Below, piece by piece: positions 8,434 to 16,607 of a DNA stretch of 64,000 bases. The notes below the pieces were generated by a model that ran no database searches, was not told the origin of the DNA, and saw only the letters and a list, made by a program, of their open reading frames with translations. The DNA is from Lentisphaeria bacterium (GTDB lineage: Bacteria; Verrucomicrobiota; Lentisphaeria; Victivallales; Victivallaceae). Location of the stretch: assembly GCA_018265615.1 (NCBI GenBank), contig JABLYX010000001.1, positions 62,001 to 126,000 of the forward strand, written 5' to 3'. Position 1 is the stretch's first letter, and each line of letters starts with the position of its first letter. Made by a program: the position numbers and the translations under genes.

Positions 8434-9411
8434 ATGAAGACAAGAAGACTCGGAAAACTGGACGTATCGGCAGTCGGGCTCGGCTGCATGGGAATGAGCC
8501 ACGGCTACGGCCCGGCGGCGGACCGCAGGGAAATGATCGCTCTGATCCGCCGGGCGGTGGAGCTCGGCGTCACCATGTTCGATACCGCCGAATGTTACGG
8601 CCCTTATCTCAATGAGGAACTGGTCGGCGAGGCGTTGTCTCCGTTTCGCGGCGAAGTGAAGATCGCGACCAAATTCGGTATTCAGGTCGTTGACGGCAGG
8701 CAGGTTCAGGACAGCCGTCCCGAAGTGATCCGCAAATCGGTGGAGGGCTCGCTGAAACGGCTGAACGTCGAGGCGATCGACCTCTATTATCAGCACCGCG
8801 GCGATCCGGATGTGCCGGTCGAAGAGGTCGCCGGAGCCGTCCGGGAGCTGGTCGAAGCCGGAAAAGTCAGGCACTGGGGGCTTTCGGAACCGGGCATCGG
8901 CAGTATCCGGCGCGCCCACGCGGTTCTGCCGCTCACAGCCGTTGAAAGCGAATACTCGATGTGGTGGCGCAAACCGGAAGCGGAATTGCTGCCGACGCTC
9001 GAAGCACTCAATATCGGCCTCGTGCCTTTCAGTCCACTGGGGAAAGGATTCCTGACCGGTACGATCAAGGCGGATGCAACCTTCGGCAAGGATGATTTCC
9101 GCAGCATTGTTCCCCGTTTTGCACCGGAAATGCTGGCCGCGAACCAGAAGCTGGTTGAACTTCTGAACGAACTGGCGGCGGCGAAGGGGTGTACTCCCGC
9201 CCAGCTGGCGTTGGCGTGGCTGCTCGCACAGAAACCGTGGATCGTCCCGATTCCCGGAACCCGGAAGCTCCCGCGTCTGGAGGAAAATCTGGCGGCGGCC
9301 GAGCTGGAATTCACCGCAGAAGAACAGCGCCGGATCAACGCGGCCCTCGACGAAATCGAAATCGTCGGAGCGCGTTATCCGGAAGCATTGGAAAAACGGA
9401 CCGGCATCTGA
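8434..9411 (+). CDS. aldo/keto reductase
   Basis: 325 residues, full length, cytoplasmic (no signal peptide). Catalytic tetrad motifs are visible: D-T-A-E-C-Y-G near residue 50 (Asp, Tyr), K-I-A-T-K-F-G (Lys) and Y-Q-H-R (His). The C-terminal NADP-binding segment I-P-I-P-G-T-R-K-L-P-R-L-E-E-N-L matches the AKR11/13 (YajO/IolS-like) group. A strong AAGGAGG precedes the ATG. It is the first gene of operon 1, downstream of the MerR-type promoter, and probably reduces aldehydes or ketones with NADPH. It is a paralogue of the Tat-signal AKR at 24444. Confidence 0.92.
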   Translation: MKTRRLGKLDVSAVGLGCMGMSHGYGPAADRREMIALIRRAVELGVTMFDTAECYGPYLNEELVGEALSPFRGEVKIATKFGIQVVDGRQVQDSRPEVIRKSVEGSLKRLNVEAIDLYYQHRGDPDVPVEEVAGAVRELVEAGKVRHWGLSEPGIGSIRRAHAVLPLTAVESEYSMWWRKPEAELLPTLEALNIGLVPFSPLGKGFLTGTIKADATFGKDDFRSIVPRFAPEMLAANQKLVELLNELAAAKGCTPAQLALAWLLAQKPWIVPIPGTRKLPRLEENLAAAELEFTAEEQRRINAALDEIEIVGARYPEALEKRTGI

Positions 9412-9429
9412 ACAACAGGAGAAACGATC

Positions 9430-10470
9430 ATGAAAAAGAACGTATTGGCAATTCTGACGGGAACAGCACTCGCATTGGGAGGAACCGGCTGTGCCTCGGC
9501 TTCTCGCTACACTTTTCCGGCCAGTGAGAAAGTGACAGTCGAGAAGGTCCGTTTCCGGAACCGCTTCCAGATTGAAGTGGCCGGGGATTTGTACATTCCG
9601 AAAGACGTCGCCGGTTCCCGGAAGCAGGCCGCCGTGATCGTCGGTCATCCGTTCGGCGGCGTGAAGGAACAGACCTCCGGGCTGTATGCGCAGAAGCTGG
9701 CGGAGCGCGGTTACGTGACGCTCGCCTTCGACGCCTCGCATTACGGCGAAAGCGGCGGGGAGCCGCGCTATATCGAAAGTCCGGAAACGCGGGTTGAGGA
9801 TTTCAGCGCCGCCGCCGACTTCCTGAGCAATCACCCGCTGGTGGATGAGGAACGCATCGGGGTTCTCGGCATCTGCGGTGGAGGCTGTTATTCCGTCAGC
9901 GCCGCCCAGATCGACCATCGGCTCAAGGCGGTCGCCACAATCAGCATGTACGATATGGGACGGGCGCGCCGCCAGGGCATCGGCGATACGCAGACCTATG
10001 AACAGCGCATGCGGATCCTCGATGAAGTCGGCAGACAGCGCACCCGGGAATTTCGCGGCGAAGCGCGGAAAGAGATCCGCGCACTGCCGGAAACGATGAA
10101 TGCCGACACGCCGAAATTCGCAATCGATTTTCTGGACTACTACGATACGCCGCGCGGGAATCATCCGAATTCGACCGGATATTATTCCTTTACCAGTCTG
10201 GCTCCGATGATGAACTTTTTCCCGTTCGCGCAGATCGAAACGATTTCGCCGCGTCCGGTGCTGTTCATCGCCGGAGAGAACGCCGTGTCCAGATATTTCA
10301 GCGAAGATGCCTATCAGAAGGCGGCGGAGCCGAAAGAGCTGTTTGTCGTTCCGGGAGCCACGCACGTCGACCTCTATGACCGCCCGGACTATCTGAAAAT
10401 CACACTGCCGAAACTGGATGACTTTTTCGGAAAATATCTTCGGAAAGAAGGGAAGGAGGATGGCAAATGA
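9430..10470 (+). CDS. exported alpha/beta hydrolase (YcjY/dienelactone-hydrolase-like)
   Basis: 346 residues. The N-terminus M-K-K-N-V-L-A-I-L-T-G-T-A-L-A-L-G-G-T-G-C-A is a signal peptide with a plausible but imperfect lipobox ending at Cys21. The alpha/beta hydrolase core has an oxyanion segment V-G-H-P-F-G-G and a nucleophile elbow L-G-I-C-G-G-G, which puts Cys where serine hydrolases have Ser. The acid and His lie near F-I-A-G-E-N and P-G-A-T-H-V-D-L-Y. A Cys elbow is known in dienelactone hydrolases and in this hydrolase group. It is 18 bp after the AKR and overlaps the next gene by 4 bp (ATGA), so it is translationally coupled to the triple-fusion protein. Confidence 0.85.
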   Translation: MKKNVLAILTGTALALGGTGCASASRYTFPASEKVTVEKVRFRNRFQIEVAGDLYIPKDVAGSRKQAAVIVGHPFGGVKEQTSGLYAQKLAERGYVTLAFDASHYGESGGEPRYIESPETRVEDFSAAADFLSNHPLVDEERIGVLGICGGGCYSVSAAQIDHRLKAVATISMYDMGRARRQGIGDTQTYEQRMRILDEVGRQRTREFRGEARKEIRALPETMNADTPKFAIDFLDYYDTPRGNHPNSTGYYSFTSLAPMMNFFPFAQIETISPRPVLFIAGENAVSRYFSEDAYQKAAEPKELFVVPGATHVDLYDRPDYLKITLPKLDDFFGKYLRKEGKEDGK

Positions 10471-12011
10471 ATAAGAGGGCAATGGCATGTGCAATTGCGG
10501 CCTCGCTGATCGGCGGACTCTCCGCTTCGACGCAGGACGTGAAGTCGGACAAAATCGAAACGCAACCGGAAAAGGTGTTGATCGCCTGTTATTCGTGGGG
10601 CGGCAACACCCGCGCGGCGGCGGAAATGATTCAGCAGGCAACCGGCGGGACGCTGTTTGAAATCAAACCGGTCAAGCCGTATCCGTCCGACTACCGGAAA
10701 TGCACCGAAGTCGCCAGGGCGGACATCAGCGCCGGAATCCGTCCGGAACTGGCTGCGAAAATTGATGATATCGCAAAGTATGATGTCATTTTCGTCGGCT
10801 CCCCAAACTGGTGGGGTACGATGGCTCCTCCCGTGGCGACTTTTCTGACTGCGCACGACCTGAAAGGGAAAACCGTCATCCCCTTTTTCACCCACGGCGG
10901 AGGCGGAATGCAGCGCTGCGAGACGGATGTGCGTAAGCTTTGTCCGGAATCCAATGTTCTGACTGCCGCGACTTTCTCCGGCGGAAGCATCCGTTCCGCA
11001 CAGGATACGATTCGAAAGTGGCTCGATGAGGTCGTTTCGATCAAACCGGCGGCACTTTCGGCAAAGGAGCGGAACATCGCCGCAATCAGCATGTACACGG
11101 CACACGGCGACATGGAGAAGCTGAAAGCGGCTCTGAACGCCGGGCTTGACGCCGGATTGACCGTCAATGAGATCAAAGAGATTCTCGTCCAGCTCTACGC
11201 CTATTGCGGTTTTCCGCGCAGCTTGAACGCGCTTAACAATTTCATGGCTCTGGTCAGGGAACGGGAAGCACGGGGGCTCAAAGATGTTCCGGGCAAGCTG
11301 CCGGGGCCGCTTCCGGCGGGAGACAGCGTCGCATTCGGCGGGGCCAACCAGACGAAACTCTGCGGCGGCGAAATCAAGGGGCCGGTCTATGAATTCGCCC
11401 CCGCGATCGACCGCTTTTTGAAAGGCCACCTGTTCGGCGACATCTTCGGGCGCGACAACCTCGACTGGAAAACCCGCGAGCTCGCCACCGTCGCCGCGCT
11501 GGCCGCCATGGACGGCACCGAACGCCAGCGCGACTCCCATATCCGCATCGGCAAGCACAACGGACTTGCCGGCGCGCAGATCGCGGAGGTGCTGAAGATG
11601 GCTTCGCCCCTCAAGCGTAAAGATGTTTTTCCGCAAGGCACAAAAATCGAAAGCGCCACTTTCAATGGAGACGCATGGCTGGCTCCGCTGGTCGACAATC
11701 GGAACGCCGATCTCGCCGTATCCAATGTGACCTTCGCTCCCGGTGTGCGCAACAACTGGCATACGCATTCGATCGGCCAGATCCTGCTCTGCACCTCCGG
11801 CGCCGGCTATTATCAGGAACGCGGCAAGGCGGCGCGCCGGCTGCTTCCCGGCGATGTGGTCGATATTCCCGCCGGGGCCGAACACTGGCACGGCGCGGCG
11901 CCGGACAGTGAATTCTCCCATATCGCAGTCATGCCGAAGCGGAGCGAAAACAAAACCGTCTGGGCTGCACCTGTTTCCGCGGAGGAATACGCAGCGGCAG
12001 CCGGAAAATAA
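10467..12011 (+). CDS. exported flavodoxin - CMD - cupin triple-domain fusion
   Basis: 514 residues in one frame. Residues 1-22 form a Sec signal. Residues 36-190 are a flavodoxin: A-C-Y-S-W-G-G-N-T-R is the FMN phosphate loop and G-S-P-N-W-W-G-T-M the second FMN loop. Residues 199-275 and about 305-380 are two carboxymuconolactone-decarboxylase-like (CMD) repeats, the first with a lone Cys in L-Y-A-Y-C-G-F. Residues 395-500 are a cupin with metal ligands W-H-T-H (432, 434) and E-H-W-H-G (473, 475). The same domains are encoded by two adjacent separate genes at 21774-23431, so this gene looks like their fusion. CMD-cupin proteins are usually annotated as carboxymuconolactone decarboxylases; the true substrate is unknown. 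The start overlaps the previous stop (ATGA). Confidence 0.9.
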   Translation: MNKRAMACAIAASLIGGLSASTQDVKSDKIETQPEKVLIACYSWGGNTRAAAEMIQQATGGTLFEIKPVKPYPSDYRKCTEVARADISAGIRPELAAKIDDIAKYDVIFVGSPNWWGTMAPPVATFLTAHDLKGKTVIPFFTHGGGGMQRCETDVRKLCPESNVLTAATFSGGSIRSAQDTIRKWLDEVVSIKPAALSAKERNIAAISMYTAHGDMEKLKAALNAGLDAGLTVNEIKEILVQLYAYCGFPRSLNALNNFMALVREREARGLKDVPGKLPGPLPAGDSVAFGGANQTKLCGGEIKGPVYEFAPAIDRFLKGHLFGDIFGRDNLDWKTRELATVAALAAMDGTERQRDSHIRIGKHNGLAGAQIAEVLKMASPLKRKDVFPQGTKIESATFNGDAWLAPLVDNRNADLAVSNVTFAPGVRNNWHTHSIGQILLCTSGAGYYQERGKAARRLLPGDVVDIPAGAEHWHGAAPDSEFSHIAVMPKRSENKTVWAAPVSAEEYAAAAGK

Positions 12012-12032
12012 CCTGAATGGGAGGATTCGTTT

Positions 12033-13160
12033 ATGAATAAAATGATGATGACCCTGCTGCTCTCCGGCTCGATCTCGCTTTTTGCAGCGGAAACGGAAAC
12101 CCGTATTTCCGCCCGGGGGCTTGCGCTTGACAAGCCCGGCTCCGATTTCCGCATCGTGGACTTCACCTGCGATGCGCTCGGGCCGAAGGATATCCTGATT
12201 GAAATCGACTACTCCGGCATCTGCCACAGCGATATCCACGCCGCGCTCGACGAGCACTCCGCACCCGGTTCCAGGCCGCAGTTTCCAATCATTCCCGGCC
12301 ACGAGATGGCGGGGCACGTCGTTCGGGTCGGCGCCGATGTGAAAAAATTTGCGGCCGGCGACCTTGCAGGAGTCGGCTGTTTCGTCGATTCCTGCGGAGA
12401 ATGCCGTGAATGCAAACGCGGGCTGGAACAGTTCTGCCTGGTCCGGGATCCGGTCCCGAACCTGCTCAGGGACGGCAGGAACTTCCGGGGCGGCTACTCC
12501 AACCGGATCGTCGTGCCGGAACGCAACGCGATCAAAATTCCGGCGGGGGCCGAACTCTCGCGTGTGGCTCCTCTGCTCTGCGCCGGAATTACGGTCTGGT
12601 CGCCGATTCACTTTTCCAGCGTGAAGAAAGGCGATACGGTCGGCGTCGCCGGTTTCGGCGGGCTCGGACACATGGCGGTCAAATATCTGGTCGATCTCGG
12701 CGCGAAGGTGACGGTCTTCGACATCACTGAGGAGAAACGGGCCGACGCCCTCCGGCTGGGAGCCGAACGTTATGTGAATATGAAGCAGCCGGAGGCCGCC
12801 GGAGGATTGGCCGACTCCTTTGACTTCATCATTTCCACGATTCCGTCGGATTACAGGCTCACAGACTATGCGAAGCTGCTGAAATACGGTACCGGCGAAC
12901 TGGCGGTGGTGGGACTGCCGCCGACCGCATCGGTCAAAATACTGGAACTTCTGACGGTTCCCCACCGGAAAATCTACAGTTCGGTCGTCGGCGGAATCCG
13001 GGAGCATCAGGAGTGCATGGATTATTCCGTCGCCCATAAGATTTATCCTGACGTGAAGATTATCCCCGCCACGCCGGAGGCGCTGAAAGAGGCCTATCGG
13101 AACGTGATCGACGGCAAGGTGAAATTCCGCTATGTCATCGATACGAAAAATCTGAAATAA
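12033..13160 (+). CDS. zinc-dependent alcohol dehydrogenase with signal peptide
   Basis: 375 residues. The MDR fold is clear: catalytic-zinc Cys in S-G-I-C-H-S-D, G-H-E-M-A-G-H-V-V, structural-zinc cysteines C-G-E-C-R-E-C-x7-C, and the Rossmann motif G-F-G-G-L-G-H. It is closest to cinnamyl/YahK-type NADP alcohol dehydrogenases. Unusually, the first 19 residues (M-N-K-M-M-M-T-L-L-L-S-G-S-I-S-L-F-A-A) look like a Sec signal peptide before the normal MDR start. GGAGG precedes the ATG at 12033. If exported, NADP(H) supply outside the cytoplasm is unexplained. The gene lies 21 bp after the triple fusion, in operon 1. Confidence 0.88.
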   Translation: MNKMMMTLLLSGSISLFAAETETRISARGLALDKPGSDFRIVDFTCDALGPKDILIEIDYSGICHSDIHAALDEHSAPGSRPQFPIIPGHEMAGHVVRVGADVKKFAAGDLAGVGCFVDSCGECRECKRGLEQFCLVRDPVPNLLRDGRNFRGGYSNRIVVPERNAIKIPAGAELSRVAPLLCAGITVWSPIHFSSVKKGDTVGVAGFGGLGHMAVKYLVDLGAKVTVFDITEEKRADALRLGAERYVNMKQPEAAGGLADSFDFIISTIPSDYRLTDYAKLLKYGTGELAVVGLPPTASVKILELLTVPHRKIYSSVVGGIREHQECMDYSVAHKIYPDVKIIPATPEALKEAYRNVIDGKVKFRYVIDTKNLK

Positions 13161-13167
13161 CCATGCC

Positions 13168-13209
13168 GATGCCTGTCTCCGGCCCCAGGAAAGGTCGGAG
13201 GCAGACATC
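13168..13209 (+). terminator. long hairpin between ADH and FMN reductase genes
   Basis: Arms 13168-13184 and 13193-13209 pair over 17 positions with two G-U pairs and one mismatch, loop 8 bases. No T-run follows (ATATTTGCG), so it is more likely an mRNA stability or attenuation hairpin inside operon 1 than a full terminator. Confidence 0.45.
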
Positions 13210-13236
13210 ATATTTGCGAATGGAGGAAAACAAGTT

Positions 13237-13770
13237 ATGAGCAAGAAAATATTGATTCTGTCGTCCAGCCCCCGCAGGAACGGAAACTCCGACCTGCTTT
13301 GCGACCGGTTCGCCGAAGGCGCCCGCGAAGCAGGGTATGAAGTCGAAAAGATCCGCCTCGCCGAGAAGAGGATCGGGTACTGTACCGCCTGTTACGCCTG
13401 TAAAAAAGGCAAGTGCCCCCGGCAGGACGACGCATCGGAAATTCTGGACAAGATGCTGGCCGCCGATGTGATCGTCCTCGCCACCCCGGTTTACTTTTAC
13501 ACCATGTGCGCCCAGCTCAAGGCATTGCTTGACCGTTCGGTCGCCATCTTTCCCCGACTGACGGATAAGCGATATTATTACATCATGACGATGGCCGATA
13601 CCGACCGGGAAATGCTGCGCGGCACTGTGGAGGCGCTGCGCGGCTTCCTCGACTGTTATGAAGGATCGACCGAAGCCGGAATGATCTGCGGTCTCGGCGT
13701 CTATGAAAAAGGCGAAGTGCAGAACCTGCCGGTCTGGGAGGAAGCCCGTCGAATGGGGCTTCGCGCATAG
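13237..13770 (+). CDS. NAD(P)H-dependent FMN reductase, flavodoxin fold
   Basis: 177 residues, cytoplasmic. L-S-S-S-P-R-R-N-G-N-S-D is the FMN phosphate-binding loop, and A-T-P-V-Y-F-Y-T-M-C-A-Q-L-K is the second FMN loop of the NADPH-dependent FMN reductase / iron-sulfur flavoprotein group. A Cys cluster (C-T-A-C-Y-A-C-K-K-G-K-C) near residues 48-60 resembles the compact Cys motif of iron-sulfur flavoproteins and could hold a cluster. TGGAGGA precedes the ATG. It is a paralogue of the Tat-signal reductase at 18694, which keeps only C-I-G-C-N-K-C. It is the next-to-last gene of operon 1. Confidence 0.88.
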   Translation: MSKKILILSSSPRRNGNSDLLCDRFAEGAREAGYEVEKIRLAEKRIGYCTACYACKKGKCPRQDDASEILDKMLAADVIVLATPVYFYTMCAQLKALLDRSVAIFPRLTDKRYYYIMTMADTDREMLRGTVEALRGFLDCYEGSTEAGMICGLGVYEKGEVQNLPVWEEARRMGLRA

Positions 13771-13778
13771 GATCTGCC

Positions 13779-14015
13779 ATGAAAGCGGTTGATAAACTGC
13801 ACTTGAAACATGTGGAAGCATTGCTGCGAAAGCAGCTTCCGCGGAACTGTCCCATACAGATAACCGGGGAGGGTGAAACCGTCCGGATCAGGACCGATGA
13901 AAACTGTTTCATCACGGTGATGATGAAGCGGGACATCATCGTCCCGGTACTGCTCGACGCCGGTTTCAAACACGTGGCGCTTGATCTGGAGGGAGCATCG
14001 AACGCTCTGAAATAA
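13779..14015 (+). CDS. small protein resembling LarE/ExsB C-terminus
   Basis: 78 residues, starting 9 bp after the FMN reductase stop, with a weak AGGAT before the ATG. The end, G-F-K-H-V-A-L-D-L-E-G, resembles the C-terminal G-F-x-Y-V-x-L-D-L-E-G-Y-R motif of LarE-type PP-loop sulfur transferases (from memory of the family). The ATP-binding part is missing, so it may be a free-standing regulatory or vestigial domain. It is the last gene of operon 1; convergent genes follow. Confidence 0.5.
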   Translation: MKAVDKLHLKHVEALLRKQLPRNCPIQITGEGETVRIRTDENCFITVMMKRDIIVPVLLDAGFKHVALDLEGASNALK

Positions 14016-14067
14016 GAGGGCGAATTTTCGCCCCGGCAGACAGGCAGGCCGATTCCGTCGCCGTCGG

Positions 14068-14541
14068 TCAATCGGTTTGGGCCTGATATTCCATGGCGTA
14101 CAGATCGAATCCCGTCGCCCAATAATCTTTTCTTACTTCCTTTAATGCAAAACCCTGCTTCTGATAGAAACGCCAGGCAGTTTGTGAAGTCCTGACTGTG
14201 ATTTTCCTGAGGCCGTCAATCGATTTGAGTTTTTCGATTCTATACCGAAGCAATCGGGTTCCCAACGATTTACCCTGATATGCCGGATGAATGATATCCC
14301 AGCTGAGTTTTCCTGTGGTATGATTGTCCGCAAAATTGATCCCGCCGCATCCAGCGACTTCTCCATTGAGCAGCAGGACATAATAAAGTTCCCTTCTGTT
14401 GTCCAGATATTCGCTGAAGTCAGCCTCCTCCTCCCCTGCAAAATGTTCCGGCGTATTATTCCTGATCAGATTCAACACGGAATTTTTGTCGTCGGGCACA
14501 TATTCCCGAATAACAATCGGTAAATCCACTTCACATTTCAT
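14068..14541 (-). CDS. GNAT-family N-acetyltransferase
   Basis: 157 residues. Acetyl-CoA motif A is seen at I-I-H-P-A-Y-Q-G-K-S-L-G-T-R-L-L (Q-x-x-G-x-G type with Ser-Leu), followed by V-R-T-S-Q-T-A-W-R-F-Y-Q-K-Q-G-F, the motif B region. It is cytoplasmic and the substrate is unknown. It lies 16 bp after the merR gene on the same strand, so the two are likely cotranscribed. The Shine-Dalgarno is weak (GGAAA). A 7-bp hairpin at about 14018-14033 lies between it and the convergent operon 1 end. Confidence 0.85.
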   Translation of the reverse strand: MKCEVDLPIVIREYVPDDKNSVLNLIRNNTPEHFAGEEEADFSEYLDNRRELYYVLLLNGEVAGCGGINFADNHTTGKLSWDIIHPAYQGKSLGTRLLRYRIEKLKSIDGLRKITVRTSQTAWRFYQKQGFALKEVRKDYWATGFDLYAMEYQAQTD

Positions 14542-14557
14542 AATATTTTCCGGCTAT

Positions 14558-15037
14558 TCACAACTTGCCATCCGGTACAATGGCCGGTTCCTGCATTTTG
14601 ACATGTGTTCGCGGATTGCAGAGGTCATTGGCGGGATTTCTGATTTTTTCCCTGTAATACTTCTCTTTGTATTTCAGGACCTCCATCTGCTGCTGAAGAT
14701 CTCTGATTTGCTGACGGAGCGCCTTTTTCTGCTTGAAGATCATTTCACCGCGCTCCCGGATGGTGGAATCGCCTTTCTGGCAGAGCCGGATGTAGTGCCG
14801 AACCTGTTCGACCGGCAGGCCGGTCGTGCGCAGACAGTTCACCAGATGCAGCCAGCTGATGTTGTAATCGGAAAAGAGCCGGGCGTTGCCGTCAGTCCGG
14901 TCCACGCCCGGAATCAGCCCGATATTTTCATAGTAACGGATCGTATAAACTGAAATCCCGGTGAGCTCGGAAACCTCCCGGATCGGATACTTCGGCTTCC
15001 GGTCATAAGACGGTTTGAATGGTTTGATGGAATTCAT
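14558..15037 (-). CDS. MerR-family transcriptional regulator
   Basis: 159 residues from the ATG at 15037, preceded by AAAGG; in-frame ATGs at 15052 and 15061 give short extensions. The N-terminal winged HTH has the MerR signature I-R-E-V-S-E-L-T-G-I-S-V-Y-T-I-R-Y-Y-E-N-I-G-L-I, followed by N-A-R-L-F-S-D and a long coiled-coil dimerisation helix (about residues 85-130). The C-terminus has no Cys-rich metal site, so it is of the AdhR/NmlR-like small-effector or aldehyde-sensing kind (inference). It is probably autoregulated through the dyad at 15066-15082 and activates the AKR operon at 8434 through the matching dyad. Confidence 0.9.
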   Translation of the reverse strand: MNSIKPFKPSYDRKPKYPIREVSELTGISVYTIRYYENIGLIPGVDRTDGNARLFSDYNISWLHLVNCLRTTGLPVEQVRHYIRLCQKGDSTIRERGEMIFKQKKALRQQIRDLQQQMEVLKYKEKYYREKIRNPANDLCNPRTHVKMQEPAIVPDGKL

Positions 15038-15065
15038 GATGCGGCCTTTCATAATCAACATGATT

Positions 15066-15082
15066 ATTAGAGTTACTCTAAT
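15066..15082 (-). promoter_or_regulatory. MerR operator upstream of merR
   Basis: Perfect dyad ATTAGAG-TTA-CTCTAAT, 29 bp upstream of the merR start codon. The core AGAGTTRCTCT is shared with the operon 1 promoter at 8325-8337, the basis for proposing one MerR regulon. Confidence 0.75.
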
Positions 15083-15215
15083 TTACGATCTGAACCGGAA
15101 AATACAAGTGCGAAAGGGATAAAGCTGACGGGAAAATTCAACGGGTCATTGAATTATCTTTCAAGGTCAACTCCCGCTTTGAAATTCGCAGCTATGCTTT
15201 TAAGGCATCAAATCA

Positions 15216-15237
15216 ATAGTAAATAAGTATTTGCTAT
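15216..15237 (+). promoter_or_regulatory. LysR-type operator, copy 1
   Basis: A 22-bp imperfect palindrome with ATAGT...GCTAT ends (outer half ATAGTAAATA, inner half TATTTGCTAT). 19 of 22 positions match the copy at 21438-21459 next to lysR, including 14 contiguous identical bases. It lies about 57 bp before the proposed TTG start of operon 2. Confidence 0.75.
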
Positions 15238-15293
15238 TTAATAAAAAGCGCATATAATAAATGGAGAAGATGAATGATAAGGAGGTGATGATC

Positions 15294-16595
15294 TTGAATT
15301 CTCTCAAAACGTGGATGGTATTACCGGCTGTAATGGCGGCATTTTCGTTGGCGGCGGCAGGTGAACTTTCGCCCGAGTCCGCCGCCTTCCTTGCGGCGCG
15401 TCCTGCTGATGCACAGGTCCGGATGACGCAGGCGGTCCGGGATGCGTTGGCGGGCAATCCCGCCGCCCTGGACGATGTCCGGGCCACCATGCTTCATGAT
15501 GTGCCGCCGCCAACCGGAATCCGGTTGGAAAATACGACGGCATCGGGACGGAAACTCCGCTTTTATCATCCCGGTGCGGCGCGGAAAAAAAGCATTATGC
15601 TGTATCTGCATGGCGGCGGCTGGACGCTCGGCGGAATCGAAGGAAGCGCACGTTTCTGCGGTGATTTTGCGAAAGAAACCGGTATCGACGTCGCAACGCT
15701 GGATTACCGGCTCGCCCCGGAACATCAGGCTCCGGCCGCGCTGCAGGATGCTCTGGCGGCAGTCGGGCTGCTTCAGGCGCGCGGATACCGCCGCATCTAC
15801 CTTTCCGGCGACAGCGCCGGCGGCAATCTGGCTGCGGCTGCGGCGTGGAAGCTTCGCTCTGAAATCGCCGGAACCGTACTCTATTATCCGGTCGTACTGG
15901 CGAAGAACGATGCTTCGGAATCGTGGAAAAAGTTCGGCGGGGGATTCGGGCTTGACGGTGCTTTGATGGATGCCTTCAATGAATCGTATGCGCCAGGAAA
16001 ACTGGCGGATGACCCGATGGTCTCTCCGCTGCTGGCAACGGAATTCGACGGCTATCCGGAAACGCTGATTGTCGCGGCGGAATGCGATGTGCTTTTCGAT
16101 CAGGGCAGGGCATTCGGTGAACGTCTGGAAGAGCACGGAATCCGGGTCGAACACAGAATCGTTCCCGGCGCTCTGCATGCTTTCATGACCTATCCGAATA
16201 TGGAGCAGGCATACCGGACCGGTTTGCAGGCCGCTGTCGAATTCATTATAAAATTGGAGAGAAAAAATATGAATGCTGTTACGCCGGAAAGCATCGTGCG
16301 GCTGTCCGAGGTTACCGTGGATCCCGCCCGACTTTCCGAGTATCTCGCTTTCGTGACCGAATGCGGCAGGCGTTCGATGGCGGAGGAGCCGGGCGTGCTG
16401 CTGATGTATTCCATGCAGGACAAGGCGCAGCCGGAGCGGATCACCATTCTGGAAATCTACGCGGACCGCACCGCCTATGAGCATCACATTCAAACCCCGC
16501 ACTTTCAGAAATATAAACAGGGAACGTTGAAAATGGTCCGGAAGCTGGAGCTGTTGGATCAGACTCCGCTGGTTCCTGAAATGAAGATGAAATGA
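15294..16595 (+). CDS. exported HSL-family esterase fused to an ABM (quinol-monooxygenase-like) domain
   Basis: 433 residues. The preferred start is TTG at 15294: a perfect AAGGAGG lies 8 bases upstream and the product begins with a clean signal peptide (N-S-L-K-T-W-M-V-L-P-A-V-M-A-A-F-S-L-A-A-A). An ATG at 15261 is in frame but would place this Shine-Dalgarno inside the gene. Residues 95-320 are a hormone-sensitive-lipase-type alpha/beta hydrolase: H-G-G-G (106-109), G-D-S-A-G-G (Ser174), Asp265 and His295. Residues about 334-433 are an antibiotic-biosynthesis-monooxygenase (ABM/YgiN-like) dimeric barrel. The fusion suggests an ester is cleaved and the product oxidised or tautomerised. First gene of operon 2. 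Confidence 0.85.
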   Translation: MNSLKTWMVLPAVMAAFSLAAAGELSPESAAFLAARPADAQVRMTQAVRDALAGNPAALDDVRATMLHDVPPPTGIRLENTTASGRKLRFYHPGAARKKSIMLYLHGGGWTLGGIEGSARFCGDFAKETGIDVATLDYRLAPEHQAPAALQDALAAVGLLQARGYRRIYLSGDSAGGNLAAAAAWKLRSEIAGTVLYYPVVLAKNDASESWKKFGGGFGLDGALMDAFNESYAPGKLADDPMVSPLLATEFDGYPETLIVAAECDVLFDQGRAFGERLEEHGIRVEHRIVPGALHAFMTYPNMEQAYRTGLQAAVEFIIKLERKNMNAVTPESIVRLSEVTVDPARLSEYLAFVTECGRRSMAEEPGVLLMYSMQDKAQPERITILEIYADRTAYEHHIQTPHFQKYKQGTLKMVRKLELLDQTPLVPEMKMK

Positions 16596-16607
16596 AAGGA
16601 AGCAATC

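Noticed and set aside
8335..13244. Very long minus-strand ORFs opposite operon 1
   Set aside because: They mirror the third-position GC of the plus-strand genes, carry no motif, and the plus-strand genes have full families and Shine-Dalgarno sites.
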